A DNA stretch of 64,000 bases from Adineta vaga. Lineage: Eukaryota; Rotifera. Of the stretch, positions 1 through 11,592 are shown in pieces. Under the pieces are notes generated by a model. It was not told the DNA's origin, did no database searches, and saw only the letters and a program-made list of their open reading frames with translations. Each line of letters opens with the position of its first letter. The first letter of the stretch is position 1. The DNA is taken from positions 1,116,001 through 1,180,000 of the forward strand of contig CP075492.1 of NCBI GenBank assembly GCA_021613535.1. The letters run 5' to 3'. The position numbers and the translations under genes are program-made.

Positions 1-2
1 AT

Positions 3-3000
3 TGTCCATTCAATGATGACGAAACATTCAATCAAAGTTGTTCTCTGAGCAATGTTAAACATCGTTTTGAGTGTTTAGTTAATGGCACAAAGACATGTCT
101 AGCACCATTGATGATTGAAGATCATTTTAGTGATTGTGATAATTCTGAAGATGAGGATTCAGAAGATATGAAATTTCTAAGAAATCATATCACATTTTCA
201 ACTATATGTGATGGTAAAGAAGACCTAACGCCTGTATTCATTGATGAACAATATGAAACGGACGAAACCGAGTGTGAATATTGGCCATGTAACAATACCT
301 ATAGTAGATGTGATGGATTTTGGTTGTGTCGAGATGGGGCTGATGAAGTCAATTGTTTACCGTCAACTTGTCCTGAATTTCAATATAATTGTGTCTATCC
401 AAATGACACAACGAACTTAGCCTGTTTAACAATTAATCAAATTGGAGATGGTTTCATTGATTGTCTTGGTGCATCCGATGAACGAGTATTTTATCGTCAA
501 GGAAAATCTGATATTTTCTGGCACAATTTCAAATGTTCGAATGAACCAAAGTTGATTAATTCTTCTTCTTTTTGTAATAATAAAAGCGAATGTTTATTTG
601 GGGACGATGAAAAATTTTGTACACATTATGGATATATGTATCGTTATAACTGTCATTATGGAAATCTATCATTACTTACAGAAGTAGAACAATTTTTTTG
701 TTATAATTATCATGTATTCCGACGATCACCAAAAATTTATTTTAAATTGCATAGTATGCCGAACTATTCAATTCAATCTATTACCGCATATGACTCTTCT
801 GTGTCGATTATTCAAGAAGTAACTTCATCGATACAGAGTAATTCAATAGAAAATATAAAGCATGTAGACGGATGGATATGTAATCGAGGAATTGGTATCT
901 ATATTCGAAGTGATATAAATCAATCGAAATTCTATTGTCTTTGTCCACCAAGTTATTATGGAGATCGATGCGAATATCAAAATCAACGTGTTAGTATAAC
1001 ACTACAAGTACGTATAATATATGATTGGCGAATTGTATTTAGTTTCATTATAATGCTTATCGATAATGATGGACATATTGAATCACATGATCATATTGAT
1101 TATTTATCAATCCGAGATTGTGATATTAAATTTCATCTTAATCTACTTTATTCAAGTCGCCCAAAGAATCAAACTAAGAACTATTCTGTACGAATCGATA
1201 CATTCAATAAACTTACATTGCAATATCGAGCAAGTTGGTTATTTCCATTTTTATTTCCTTTTCTACCAGTACATCGTCTATCGTTACTACTCATTCTTCC
1301 TTCTCACAATATTCTATCGCATAAACAATGCACACCATCTTGTATTCACGGTTATTGTTATCATTATATCAATCAACCTAATTTGACATTTTGTCGATGT
1401 GAATCCAAGTGGTCAGGTGTTCGATGCGACATTGCCAATCAATGTGATTGTGCATCGGATTCAGTGTGTCTTACCGATTCGATTTGTGTTTGTCCCCTTC
1501 ATCGATATGGTCCTCGATGTTATCTACGTCATTCAGTATGTCATTCCAAAAGTTGTGATAACAATGGCAAATGTATACCGAACGATGAGCGACATACATC
1601 AACGGATGAATATCAATCGACATGCATTTGTCCACTAGAATATTCTGGCAAACAATGTAAATATCGTCAAACACGCATTGATATTAAGTTCGATAATCAA
1701 ATTGAAATTACAGCGACATTATTTCTTCATTTCATTACACTTAAAGATCAAATCGAACCAATTCGATTAAGTATCATGAAAAAAATAACATGGGATCAAA
1801 CTTTGTTAACACTCTACACATCGATTCAATTCAATCTTGCTTTTGCAGAAATATTCAATAAACTCTATTTGATTATTTTTCAAGAAGAGATTATTATTTC
1901 TGCATTTATCACAACAAAAATTCGTCCATCCCATCGATGTTTCTCTATTGATGAACTCTTCAATGAAACGATAGTTAATCGGAAATTATTACGACGTATT
2001 AAACACTATCATATACCGTGTCGTGAACAATCAGATCTAATGTGTTTTTACGATGCTTTTTATCTCTGTTTATGTGATCAGTTTCGACGTGCTTATTGTT
2101 TCGCATTCGATCATAAAATGACTTACAATTGTAGTGGATATGATATTTGTGAAAATGGTGGTCTATGCTTTCAAGACGATTTCAAGTGTCCCATATCGTT
2201 TCAATGTATCTGTCCAAAATGTTACTACGGATCACGTTGTCAATTTTCTACTAAAGAATCTACATTGTCGTTGGATGCAATTATTGGTTATCAAATTTAT
2301 CAAAATACACCTGTTCATCGCCAACCTCTTGTTATTCAAATCACTATGAGTGTGATCATCACTATGTTTTTTATTGGTTTTATCAGTAATTTTCTCTCGT
2401 TACTCACCTTTCAAACACAAACAGCACGTTATGTCGGCTGTGGTATCTATCTTTTCGTATTATGTATCGTATCGATGATCACATTAAGTTTACTTGTCGT
2501 GAAATTTTTATTTCTACTCACATCACAAATGGATCTCATAAATCATCATGCATTTCTACTAGTACAATGTATATTTGTCGATTTCCTTCTGCGAGTTTTA
2601 GTAAGTTCAGGAGATTGGCTAAGTGTTTGTGTAGCCATTGAACGTACCAGTAATGTATTGCGAGGCATTCAATTTAATCCAACAAAAAGTAAACAAATAG
2701 CAAAATGGATTATCCCACTAGTTATTCTGTTTACTTGCTGTACCCATACTCATGATCCACTTCACCGTCATGTCATTGACGATATAGAAGAACAACGTAA
2801 ATGGTGTGTGACAAAATACTCTTCATCTCTACAAACGTTCGATTTGTTTATTAATATTCTTCATTTTTCATTTCCATTCGCCATTAATTTTCTTTCTGCA
2901 TTCATCATCATCATAAAATTAGCACATACACGTGCGAAAATTACTGAAAAACGATCTTATGGAGAAGTTTTGAGAAAGGAATTGAACAAACATAAAAGTA

Positions 3001-3239
3001 TTCTCATCTCACCATGTATTATTGTCATATTAATATTTCCTCGTCTCTTCATGTCAATATTAGCCGATTGCATGGAATCGGCTCGGAATCCTTGGTTTTA
3101 TTTAATTGGTTACTTGATTCCATTCATTCCACTCATGTCGACTTTTCTCATATTTATTCGACCATCCAAAATATACAGAAAAGAATATGCCACAGTGATG
3201 CAACGTTTTTGGAAAAAATTGACTAATACAATTCAATGA
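3..3239 (+). CDS. LDLa/EGF seven-transmembrane receptor, 5' partial
   Basis: The reading frame is open from the left window edge to a TGA at 3237-3239, so the N terminus lies outside the window. In order, the protein shows LDLa-like cysteine modules (CDGFWLCRDGADEVNC near nt 310-360, then IGDGFIDCLGASDE and CNNKSECLFGDDEKFC), four or five EGF-like modules (CLCPPSYYGDRC, CRCESKWSGVRC, CVCPLHRYGPRC, CICPLEYSGKQC, CICPKCYYGSRC) and a final domain from nt 2340 with about seven hydrophobic segments. This domain has a Cys-Gly motif (YVGCGIYLF) and SVCVAIERT at the end of the third segment, resembling a class A receptor core. It is probably a plasma-membrane receptor with a lipoprotein-receptor-like ectodomain; the ligand is unknown. 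It is a paralogue of the gene at 46890. No intron is needed in the visible part. The architecture is clear; signalling function is inferred. Confidence 0.85.
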   Translation, partial: CPFNDDETFNQSCSLSNVKHRFECLVNGTKTCLAPLMIEDHFSDCDNSEDEDSEDMKFLRNHITFSTICDGKEDLTPVFIDEQYETDETECEYWPCNNTYSRCDGFWLCRDGADEVNCLPSTCPEFQYNCVYPNDTTNLACLTINQIGDGFIDCLGASDERVFYRQGKSDIFWHNFKCSNEPKLINSSSFCNNKSECLFGDDEKFCTHYGYMYRYNCHYGNLSLLTEVEQFFCYNYHVFRRSPKIYFKLHSMPNYSIQSITAYDSSVSIIQEVTSSIQSNSIENIKHVDGWICNRGIGIYIRSDINQSKFYCLCPPSYYGDRCEYQNQRVSITLQVRIIYDWRIVFSFIIMLIDNDGHIESHDHIDYLSIRDCDIKFHLNLLYSSRPKNQTKNYSVRIDTFNKLTLQYRASWLFPFLFPFLPVHRLSLLLILPSHNILSHKQCTPSCIHGYCYHYINQPNLTFCRCESKWSGVRCDIANQCDCASDSVCLTDSICVCPLHRYGPRCYLRHSVCHSKSCDNNGKCIPNDERHTSTDEYQSTCICPLEYSGKQCKYRQTRIDIKFDNQIEITATLFLHFITLKDQIEPIRLSIMKKITWDQTLLTLYTSIQFNLAFAEIFNKLYLIIFQEEIIISAFITTKIRPSHRCFSIDELFNETIVNRKLLRRIKHYHIPCREQSDLMCFYDAFYLCLCDQFRRAYCFAFDHKMTYNCSGYDICENGGLCFQDDFKCPISFQCICPKCYYGSRCQFSTKESTLSLDAIIGYQIYQNTPVHRQPLVIQITMSVIITMFFIGFISNFLSLLTFQTQTARYVGCGIYLFVLCIVSMITLSLLVVKFLFLLTSQMDLINHHAFLLVQCIFVDFLLRVLVSSGDWLSVCVAIERTSNVLRGIQFNPTKSKQIAKWIIPLVILFTCCTHTHDPLHRHVIDDIEEQRKWCVTKYSSSLQTFDLFINILHFSFPFAINFLSAFIIIIKLAHTRAKITEKRSYGEVLRKELNKHKSILISPCIIVILIFPRLFMSILADCMESARNPWFYLIGYLIPFIPLMSTFLIFIRPSKIYRKEYATVMQRFWKKLTNTIQ

Positions 3240-3385
3240 AATAATTACGTATACAATGCATGAATCTATTGAGCATTATCTTACATCCAGGGATCTAGTG
3301 GCGGCACCAAGAGGGAGATCTGGCGGGAGCTGAGTCCCCTAGAAATCATTCGAGCCTCCTCATATTTTTAGAATTGTCGTAGAAA
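3240..3385. other. 3' flank, no gene
   Basis: Short spacer after the receptor stop codon. It contains a small GC-richer patch (3298-3360) of unknown origin. No coding potential seen. Confidence 0.5.
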
Positions 3386-3454
3386 AGGGTGGGTGGGTGT
3401 GGGTGTAGATTAAGAGAATAGCCTGATTCACACTCACATCCACACCCACACCCT
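3386..3454. repeat. Telomere-like G/T-C/A hairpin element (copy a)
   Basis: The left arm is G-rich (GGGTGGGTGGGTGTGGG at 3387-3403) and the right arm is its complement-like C/A run ending ACACCCACACCCT. About 25 bases of loop separate them. The arms could pair as a stem, and the left arm alone fits the G-quadruplex pattern. It lies between two convergent genes. Confidence 0.75.
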
Positions 3455-3805
3455 AAGAAGAGAAGAATAAAAATATCTCATTTCAATTAAAATTTTTCTC
3501 AAATTTAGGTATTTATTTTCTAATTTTCATTGCCGATAATCACTATATAACCAAGATCATCGCTGAACTATATTATTACCGATATATGTGCACATTCTTG
3601 GAGACATTTTTAATGTATACGGCAAAATTTCAAAAACGTTTTAGTGTAAATATATTCTTGGTATGAATCTAATTCTGCTGAATTCAAATCTGGGTTTCGT
3701 AGATAGAAGTAGCATTTTTAATTCAATGTAACTTTAATTTTTATCGCAAAGTTAATGTATCATTCAGAGATTCAATTTTATGAATGAAAAACAACCTTTG
3801 AGTTC

Positions 3806-5194
3806 TCATCCGAGTTGTGGTCCTTGATTAAATCTAATGATACTAATTTTATCGGTTGCATTGAAATGAATTTGATTGTTACTGATGACAAGATTAGAAA
3901 TTTCAAGGTCAGCATTGTTATTGAAAGTGTAAAGTATAGCAATACCAAAGTCATGATTATTTTGAAAACTGAGCTGAAGTGGTTGTGGAGGTGGATATAA
4001 ATCAAATTTACCTCTGACATCCCAACTCGATACTTCAATCCATACCATTAGATAAAATTCACCATTACGTTTTTGAAAAAGCAATTGTCGAACATTATTT
4101 GAATTACCTGTAAGTGAATAACTTAATGTACTTGGTGTAAAACTTGCTCCTTTATCACTTAGTAATGATATTATGTTTTTTACTGCTCGAAACGATGGTT
4201 TTTCAGTTAAATTATTTCTTAATAAACCAAAAAAGCCTTCTCCATCTGGTAATGCTTGATCGACAAGTTCATATTTGTATGTACGATAAATACCACGACG
4301 AAAGAATTCAGCAAGAATACGAAGTGTATATTTACCATCAGCTTCTTCTGATACACCACCAACTTCAATGAAATTTGTATGACCAGTTTCAGTAGTTTGA
4401 ACAAGTTTACCAGACGGCGATTGTTCGCGAGCCAAGTAATTAAGATACCAATCGATACTACGAGTTCCATTACTATCATAACCATGAAAACCTGGCCAAT
4501 AAGTCCAATAATATATATGCTGATTTCCATAATCAATAAATGAATCGGAATTGCCCATAGCACGATATGCTTCGTAATTTACAAATGATGGTCCAATGAC
4601 GGAAAATTTATTTAACACTGGATCAGCTTTTACTTTATTGTATAGAAGAATACTATAATTTTTGATAGTCGATAACCAGTCAGTATCAGGACCATGTGTA
4701 TTTGGATGATCATATTCATTTGGAGCTTCTATTGAAGCTACTGTTTGTAATGCTGAAGTTTTGATAGCATCTAATTCGGAATCAATCTGTGTTGGATCAA
4801 GTGGAGCTGGCCAAGAACCAGGTACCCATCGTCCAGTTAACATATTTGTTTTAATTCCAAAATTATTATAAAGATCATTAGCTCGAGTAAAAATAATAGG
4901 AGAAAACGTTCCGTCTCGAACATAACGAATACCAGATTCAGCCAATTTAATTCTAATTTCAGTATAATTATTAGCATACACACCTTTAAATGCCCAGTGA
5001 GTGTTCACACCAATACTTTCAACAAATGAATCAGCTTGAAATGCTGTTATAGTTCCAGTTGATATCACTGGAATTGTTGCAATCATCAACAAAAACCAAC
5101 ATCGTATCGATCTAACAGCAATATGATCTAAAACCAATTCATCTCATTCGCATACAAAATCTACAAATCGTATATTTTTCTACATACCAATCAT
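3806..5194 (-). CDS. Secreted clan GH-A-like glycoside hydrolase
   Basis: Two exons. A 7-nt first exon (5194-5188, ATGATTG) is followed by a 60-nt GT-AG intron (5187-5128) and an exon from 5127 to the TGA at 3806. This gives 442 residues beginning MIDHIAVRSIRCWFLL with a signal-peptide-like hydrophobic stretch. The long exon alone has no good ATG, which is why the mini-exon was chosen. The body resembles a TIM-barrel glycosidase. VNTHW lies near the N terminus, APNEYD (Asn-Glu) about residue 140 is the expected acid/base site, and TTETGHTN about residue 250 holds a candidate nucleophile Glu. A beta-rich tail follows. The exact GH family and substrate are not recognised. Bdelloids carry many enzymes acquired from bacteria and fungi; the near-absence of introns fits such an origin but does not prove it. 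Confidence 0.72.
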
Positions 5195-6129
5195 TGAATA
5201 AAGACAATCTTGTTAATACTCGACACTTTGAATACTAATGAAAATATTCTTCTTTTTAATATACTTTTGAAAGTTGATAGTTTTGTTGTATTGTGATATT
5301 CTCAGCGATTACTCGAAGAAAAAGGTATTCTGGATTAGAATTAATTGTTAAAAGGTACACAGGTGCATAGGATAAATTTCAAAAGTAATCTTTTTCTTCA
5401 ATCTAAATGTATTTATTATTTCTATGGATGTTTTTATTCTGAGTACTGTGTCAGAATAGATGTTTAACCCTTTGAGTACAGAGTTATTTTCTATTGCTGT
5501 GCAACACTATAGTGAACCACTTTTTAGTGTGAAAGCATTACAAAAATAATAAGAATGACAAAGTAATATTAGTTGTCATGATAAATAAATTCAGATATTT
5601 CTATGTAATAATCGAATGGAATATTTCATGATAAATGATCGACAGAAATCATTGTACAAATACAAGATTAAGTACTGATTTCATATGATATTGGAAATAG
5701 AGTATTTGTTAATGAAATGTCAATTCATTAGAATATAGATATCTCTCTTATTCAATTATTATCAATGATTTAAATAAAGATGGATGGATGATTATTATTG
5801 TTATTATATATTGTCGAAAAAATAATGTAAAGACATTAGTTAAAAGTTATTAGTTTTAGTAGGATAGAAGATTTACATATCAATTCTACTCTCATCCTCA
5901 AACTGAGTTTCATCTGTAAATATGCTATTCTTGTCTTTACTTTCATTTTCATTCTCAAGATGAGATTCTCTTTCGTATCTGAGCACAATAAAAAATACAG
6001 CTTTGATTTGACAAAAAGATAAGAACAAATTTACTTTCTTTTTAAAAGAAAATCAATATTATCTTTATTTACTTTGCTGAAGAATATTAGTTATTCAAAT
6101 ATCATAGATTTTTATTCATTTTTCGATAG
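5195..6129. other. Intergenic, AT-rich, no gene seen
   Basis: Shared upstream region of the divergent hydrolase (-) and the NHL relic (+). Long A/T runs and several stop codons in all frames; no repeat or RNA gene recognised. A missing 5' exon of the NHL gene could lie here but was not found. Confidence 0.4.
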
Positions 6130-7045
6130 AAATTTGAATTTGTATGTCGCCGATTTTTTCAATGATAGAATTCAATGTGTTCGACTGAATCAGTTGAATG
6201 GTTCAACAGTAACAGGAAATGGCGCATCAGGAACTATTACACTCTTTCATCCTATAGATGTTGTAGTTGATGCAGATGGATATTTATTTATTGTTGACTG
6301 TGGTAATTATCGTGTCATCGGATCAGAACTGAAGGGTTTTCGATGTATAATTGGATGCACAGGAACGAGTGGCTCAAGACTCAATTAACTAAAAGGTCCA
6401 CACAGTTTTAGTTTCGACAGTTATGGCAACTTATTTGTTACTGATAGTGACAATGCTCGAGTACAAAAATTTGCTTTGGCTACAAATTCTTGTAATAAAT
6501 CATTTTTCTAATGATCATATAAACTGAGATGTCATATTCAATATCGTTTCTATTCTAGGTGTATCTTATAATCAACCAAAACTTTGTCCAAGTACAACAT
6601 GGAATCCAAATGCAATAACTTTTCTAAACAATACTATGGTTGGCATGTATACTTATGATATTTTTATTAATATTAACAATATGGTTTTTGAGGGTATGAG
6701 AAGTTTTAATTGTATTCAGTCTTGGTCAGAAGAAAATATGACTTTAATGAAAAATATATCTTCTAATTTAGTTTTTCCATACAGTATTTTTATTACAATT
6801 AATAAGGATATTTATATTAGTGATAATATGTCAAACTATCGAGTAGTAAAATGGACATCAAATACGACAACTGATGCAGATGTAATGTATTCTAATGGGA
6901 TTTGTCATAATCTTTTCGTTGACATCAATGAAAATCTTTATTGTTCTATTATTGATGAACATCAAGTTATTACAAAGTTATTTTTAAATGATGCTAATAC
7001 AACAGAAGTTATAGCTGGTAATGGATCTGCTGGGTTTACATCTAG
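6130..7045 (+). pseudogene. NHL-repeat protein relic
   Basis: From an acceptor at 6128-6129 the sequence encodes NHL-type blades (NLYVADFFNDRIQ, DVVVDADGYLFIVDCGNYR, SFDSYGNLFVTDSDNARVQ). A 67-nt intron (6492-6558) follows, then more blades (IFITINKDIYISDN, NLFVDINENLYCS). The frame is interrupted by a TAA at 6386-6388, where the same frame continues with perfect NHL similarity, so a single nonsense change explains it. No start codon or signal exon was found. The 3' end stops inside the hairpin element that begins at 7045, just after an AGNGSAG motif where further blades are expected. NHL propellers of this kind are a large secreted or membrane family in bdelloids. The copy is judged non-functional, truncated at both ends. 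Confidence 0.7.
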
Positions 7046-7111
7046 AGGGTGTGTGTGTGCGTGAGTATTAACATCTATCTAACACCCACACCCACACCCA
7101 CACCCACCCTC
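7045..7111. repeat. Telomere-like hairpin element (copy b)
   Basis: Left arm GAGGGTGTGTGTGTGCGTGAG, right arm of four CCCACA-type units ending ACCCTC, loop about 17 bases. It lies directly at the broken end of the NHL relic and about 225 bases beyond the mannosidase stop codon. Confidence 0.75.
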
Positions 7112-7335
7112 GACCGAAGTCACTCAAATTTCTCAGGTTCTCAAATATATTGTTTAATTACCGGGTAACGAGATCGTTATTCAATGGGACAAGCTGTTCG
7201 GAAGGTAATAAAATTCATTTGGTTACCCCACTGGATATCCACAAAATGTCTCAGTACTATTGCCCTGTCTTATAATATTATCCAAGTAAGTATATAATAA
7301 AAATAACAGAACGATTCAATAGAAAATCAGTTGTA

Positions 7336-10300
7336 TTACAATGTGACTTGAAATGTTTTAATTTCCATTGGATTGAGCGTGACTATTGTATCTTTCAGCG
7401 AATATTGCTCTAGAACAAAGCATATAATCTAGATTATTGATCGGAACAATACTCACTTGATATATCAATATGTGACGATTCCTTGTCATTTGTCATCCAA
7501 TCGAGTCGTTTCAATTGGGACAGAGGAAAATTGGCACCAAGTGTTAATTCGATCAAATCAGTAATTATACCAACACTTTTAAATAATGTTTGCAGATCAA
7601 TTTTGACTGGATGTGAATAAGTTTCATCTTCGTTCAGTTCAAAGTAATGTTCAATACGAAGAAGAAATTGTTTGGAACTCAATTGATCGAGTGTCAACAA
7701 ATGAACGTTGAGCGGCATACTTTCCGACAGAGCAGACCACGTTTGATGGTAGATATTCGAATAATTTGCATAGGATATTTGAGGTAAAGCAAAAGTAATA
7801 ACGGGATTCATGAACAATTGTTGAGCGCCGACTCGGTGAGCAAAAGCACTGTTTGCAGGTGATTCGACGATGAGAAAATGTTTGCCACGTACTACAAGAC
7901 CTTTGCCAAAGGCTGTTTCATTTAATGGTTCATTGACCCCAAGTGAATCATCGTGGAGTATACGACGATGAACCATAATTTCGATTGAGCCATCGTGTAA
8001 ACTTCCACCTCCTTCAGATCGATCTAGATAGATAATAATTTTCAGAAGATGTCAGGAAAATAGCTTTTAGTCAGTTCTATTGTTACCCGTTAGTATAGTC
8101 AATTGTCGTGTACCATCTCGAATCCAAATGCGACTATTGATTGGATAATAATTGCCGCTAACATTTTCGACAATTGAATAGTTCCATGTTGGTCGATAAT
8201 TACGTATTCGTTCGAGTACTTCACGTCCATTGGCATCCGTATAATATTTCGATGCACTATCAATATCGGTATCATACCGTACAATAATCTCTTTACCAAC
8301 ATTATCATCAATCGGAATGGGTCCAACTGTCCATTCTACTTCAACAGATGACATTCCCTGGAAAAGACTTACTTCTTGACTGGCCCACTCATTAAATACG
8401 ATTAATGCTGATTGTACTGTTTCCGTTTTTGTACATGTTCTAAATTGACAATTGAAAGTAGACAAGAATAATTTCTATCAACTCCCTCACATAGTACGAG
8501 TAGTGCTCACAGGCTGTGCTTCCGATGTCAACGGTCGGAAAACATAGGCTCCAGATGCTTGAAATTCCCCAGCAGAATTGTTACCCGGAAAACCTTGAAA
8601 ATAAATTAAGATTTTCATATTGTCTATTCACTTACTTGAATACCAGTAGAAGCCCTGCGCAGTAAATGGTACTGAAATATGCTTCTTCAAATTGATAATC
8701 TGATGTAGATTACCTTGATCATCGAATTCTACTCGAAGATTCTACCAATGACAATTCAATTCGATTTTAGATCGCAATTCAATCTCTTACTTCGTTCTCT
8801 AGATAGCACGTTTCCTTTCGTACTGTTTTCACCTTCTTTTTTTCGGTCTTCTCACTACCTACGATATTAATAAGTTAACAAAACGATACATTGAACATAG
8901 TTATATACTTTTAACTTCGAAATAATAAGTGCTAAAGCCAAGAGCAGGGAGTACAGCTGTGAATATGTACTGATTTCGAGCAGAACTCTTTCGACCAGGA
9001 ATATTTTTTGTAGTGTTTGAAATTGGGAGATACTAAGAAAGCATAGAATAGATATTTCGAAATTTCCCCTTGTAACACCGTACTGTAGCTGATACACTAC
9101 TTCCCATTGGATCACGAATTACATATTCTTTTGTAACAGGTACACGAATATGATGAGTAACGGGATGAATAGTTGGATTCCAAAGCGTCAATGTGAACTA
9201 TGAAGGCAACATACATGTTTGTTGGATACCAGGAAACATTTTTTGGTATTTACCTGGTTTCGTCTTTCGATGGGTAAACATTCGCTAATGTTTAAATATT
9301 GACAAAGAAATTGAGGTGCTGTCATTGGTAATTTACTTTCCTTCGGCAATAATTTAGCATAAGCATTATTGATCACATCCTGTACAAATGAACTTACAAA
9401 TGAGATAACATTTTACTAACATACCGCAGCTATGTCTATTCCTTCAGATAATCGTTGAGCATAATCATCGGCAACATGTTGCTTCTCTGTTCCACTAATT
9501 GCATCATGATGTTGAGCAATACCCATTGCTTCACCTGTACTGCATACAACATTAGATCGAGAAGACAAAATATGCACGTCATACTCAAATAAAAAATCCT
9601 GTTGCGTGAATTTATTTGTGAAAGTGCATTGAGTTGACGTGTAGCTTGAAGAATATTATTTGCATGTCGTTCATAACGTTTGAGTGAAGCTCGTGAAGTA
9701 AAGAAACCTGTCCAAAATCCATGCGGAGTATCACCATATGGAAAGAAGTCATCCATTTTCGATGTCCATTCTCTACCAGCTTTGTTCAATGCATACAAGT
9801 AACATGAAGGTGTTGAATAGAATACATTAACATCGCTACCATTCGCTTGCTAAATATACAAATAGAGAAAGTTAAATGATAATGAAAGAATGATTACCTG
9901 AGCATTGACATACGTGATCAATTTATCCAAGTTTTTAAACCACGTATTCGCATTTTCATATTGAAAATCGCGTCCCATTGTCATTATGATATGATTAGTA
10001 ACAAAGCCTTGTGCCTAGAAAAATGATTAGAAAATAAAGTATATTTTGTGCTTGAAGACAGTTCTAGGCCTCCAAGTTCATTTCACAATAATTTAGAAAA
10101 ACAAACCTGATCATGTGCAGCTTTGATGAATGCTCGAACTCGTTCAGGAACATTGTAATCGTGTAAACGTGGATCGTCCTAAAACAAGCATGTACATACA
10201 AAAATGGAAGATAGCAAATAAGAAGAATATGACTAACCATAATGGGTTGATCGTCACAAGATTGATCGAAACAGAACGTGTCTGGTGGATCATAAAAATT

Positions 10301-11334
10301 CGACAAAATACTTGTAAATAGCCAACTCTGGCGACCTAGAAACATGTGTGTATCTATAGAATTCCTGGAATACTATTATCGAGACATACCTAAATTGGCA
10401 CTACCCTTCCAGACTAGTTCCATTGTTTTGGTTTGATTGCGTTGATCTTCATCTTGATAGTCAAGTCGTGCAAAAAACAGCCCATCGAAACCCATCTTTA
10501 AAATGAGAAAGAATAAAGTATATACACTTTTTCGAGATCACTAGACCTGTGCAAAAAGTGATGCAGCTTCGCGAGAATGCCCAAACGGATCGATTTGCCA
10601 GGCAATCTTTGGTCGAGCGCAATCACCAAATTGATCGCGTAAAAATTCAGCTCCTAAACTATGCTGATCGATGATTGAATTGTAGTGTGTTGTTGCTTCA
10701 TCATGCATACACCAGCCACCAGAAATAAACTCAAGACGACCTGATTTATATAGATTTAAAACAGCCTTAAAATTTATACTTACCATCGTTCACGAGCTCT
10801 TTAACTATGTTACGTGTATCGTTCGACTGTTCGTTCCACCAACGCCAGAAAAAGGCTATTTCAACATAGATAAAACGTCGTTCTGGATTTTTCACTAATG
10901 CCTCGATCACCGAATCGAGAACGTATTGAACGCCCCCACGCTGAATGTTGTTGCGAGCTAGATAGAACATATGACGAGGCTCTGTTGTATTGTACTATAT
11001 TTATATAAGACTCAAGTCAACTTCATGTGAAAAACTGACCTTATATCTACATATTTCACATGTCTATTCAAGGTTCTACTCACATCCATAATAGTATTGA
11101 TCGATTGTTTTTAGCCAACCGACATCGTCATGTGTATGTGGTACTATGTGAACATTAAGTTTATTTACTTGGCCCAAATTGCATGACTAGAAAGAGATAC
11201 TTTCCTCTTCTAATTATCTATATAGACTCGCTATTTACTTCGTAGCCACAACCATTCTGTGACTTGCGCAATGCTTCAAAAGACTGTACAACAACCGAAA
11301 GAAGAATTACGTAGTAGATATAAGAGATGTGCAT
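7336..11334 (-). CDS. MAN2B1-like: Lysosomal alpha-mannosidase (GH38)
   Basis: Nineteen exons give 989 residues, close to the usual length of about 1,000. Exons: 11334-11239, 11186-11084, 10957-10784, 10740-10547, 10495-10390, 10335-10238, 10178-10107, 10014-9898, 9849-9585, 9534-9425, 9379-9254, 9197-9084, 9032-8909, 8858-8791, 8741-8636, 8593-8491, 8439-8087, 8023-7457, 7409-7336. All junctions are GT-AG and phases agree. After a signal peptide ([18 protein letters not shown]) come the zinc site HTHDDVGW, the nucleophile region WQIDPFGHS, the second zinc motif QHHDAISGT, the middle-domain WTVGPIPI and the C-terminal [11 protein letters not shown] small last exon supplies [11 protein letters not shown], matching the family end. 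It hydrolyses alpha-mannose from N-glycans in the lysosome. The gene appears intact. Confidence 0.95.
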
Positions 11335-11528
11335 TGTTTGTCTTGGATGAATTAGAATCTACAATTTATCTTAAATGAAGAAGTTTGCACATCACAAATA
11401 AAAGCACAGCGTATTTCTTCAATGTAACTAAATTGAAAATGAAAGATAAGAACAGAATTCTCGGTAGCACGCCTAGGTTATTTCACCAAGATGTACTGAT
11501 AACAAACCAATGATTCGTCCAATGTAAA

Positions 11529-11592
11529 GAGGGTGTGGGTGCGGGTGTCAATCTCAAGCTACAGTCTCACATACACCCACACCCACACCCTC
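11529..11592. repeat. Telomere-like hairpin element (copy c)
   Basis: Arms GAGGGTGTGGGTGCGGGTGT and ACACCCACACCCACACCCTC are nearly perfect reverse complements. The loop contains AGCTACAGTCTCACATACACC, which recurs almost exactly in copy g at 26076. It lies about 195 bases upstream of the mannosidase start. Confidence 0.8.

Noticed and set aside
3386-3454. Reading the G/T repeats as a true chromosome end
   Set aside because: Genes continue on both sides of every copy and each has only a few TGTGGG-like units, so they are internal elements.
7434-7456. Mannosidase ending at the TAA at 7434
   Set aside because: A GTGAGT donor at 7456 and a 74-nt last exon give the conserved C terminus ([11 protein letters not shown]), so the earlier stop is intronic.
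10958-11083. Apparent frameshift between mannosidase exons 2 and 3
   Set aside because: Choosing the acceptor CTATCTAG (ending 10958) instead of the upstream ATATAG restores the frame and gives the expected family sequence.
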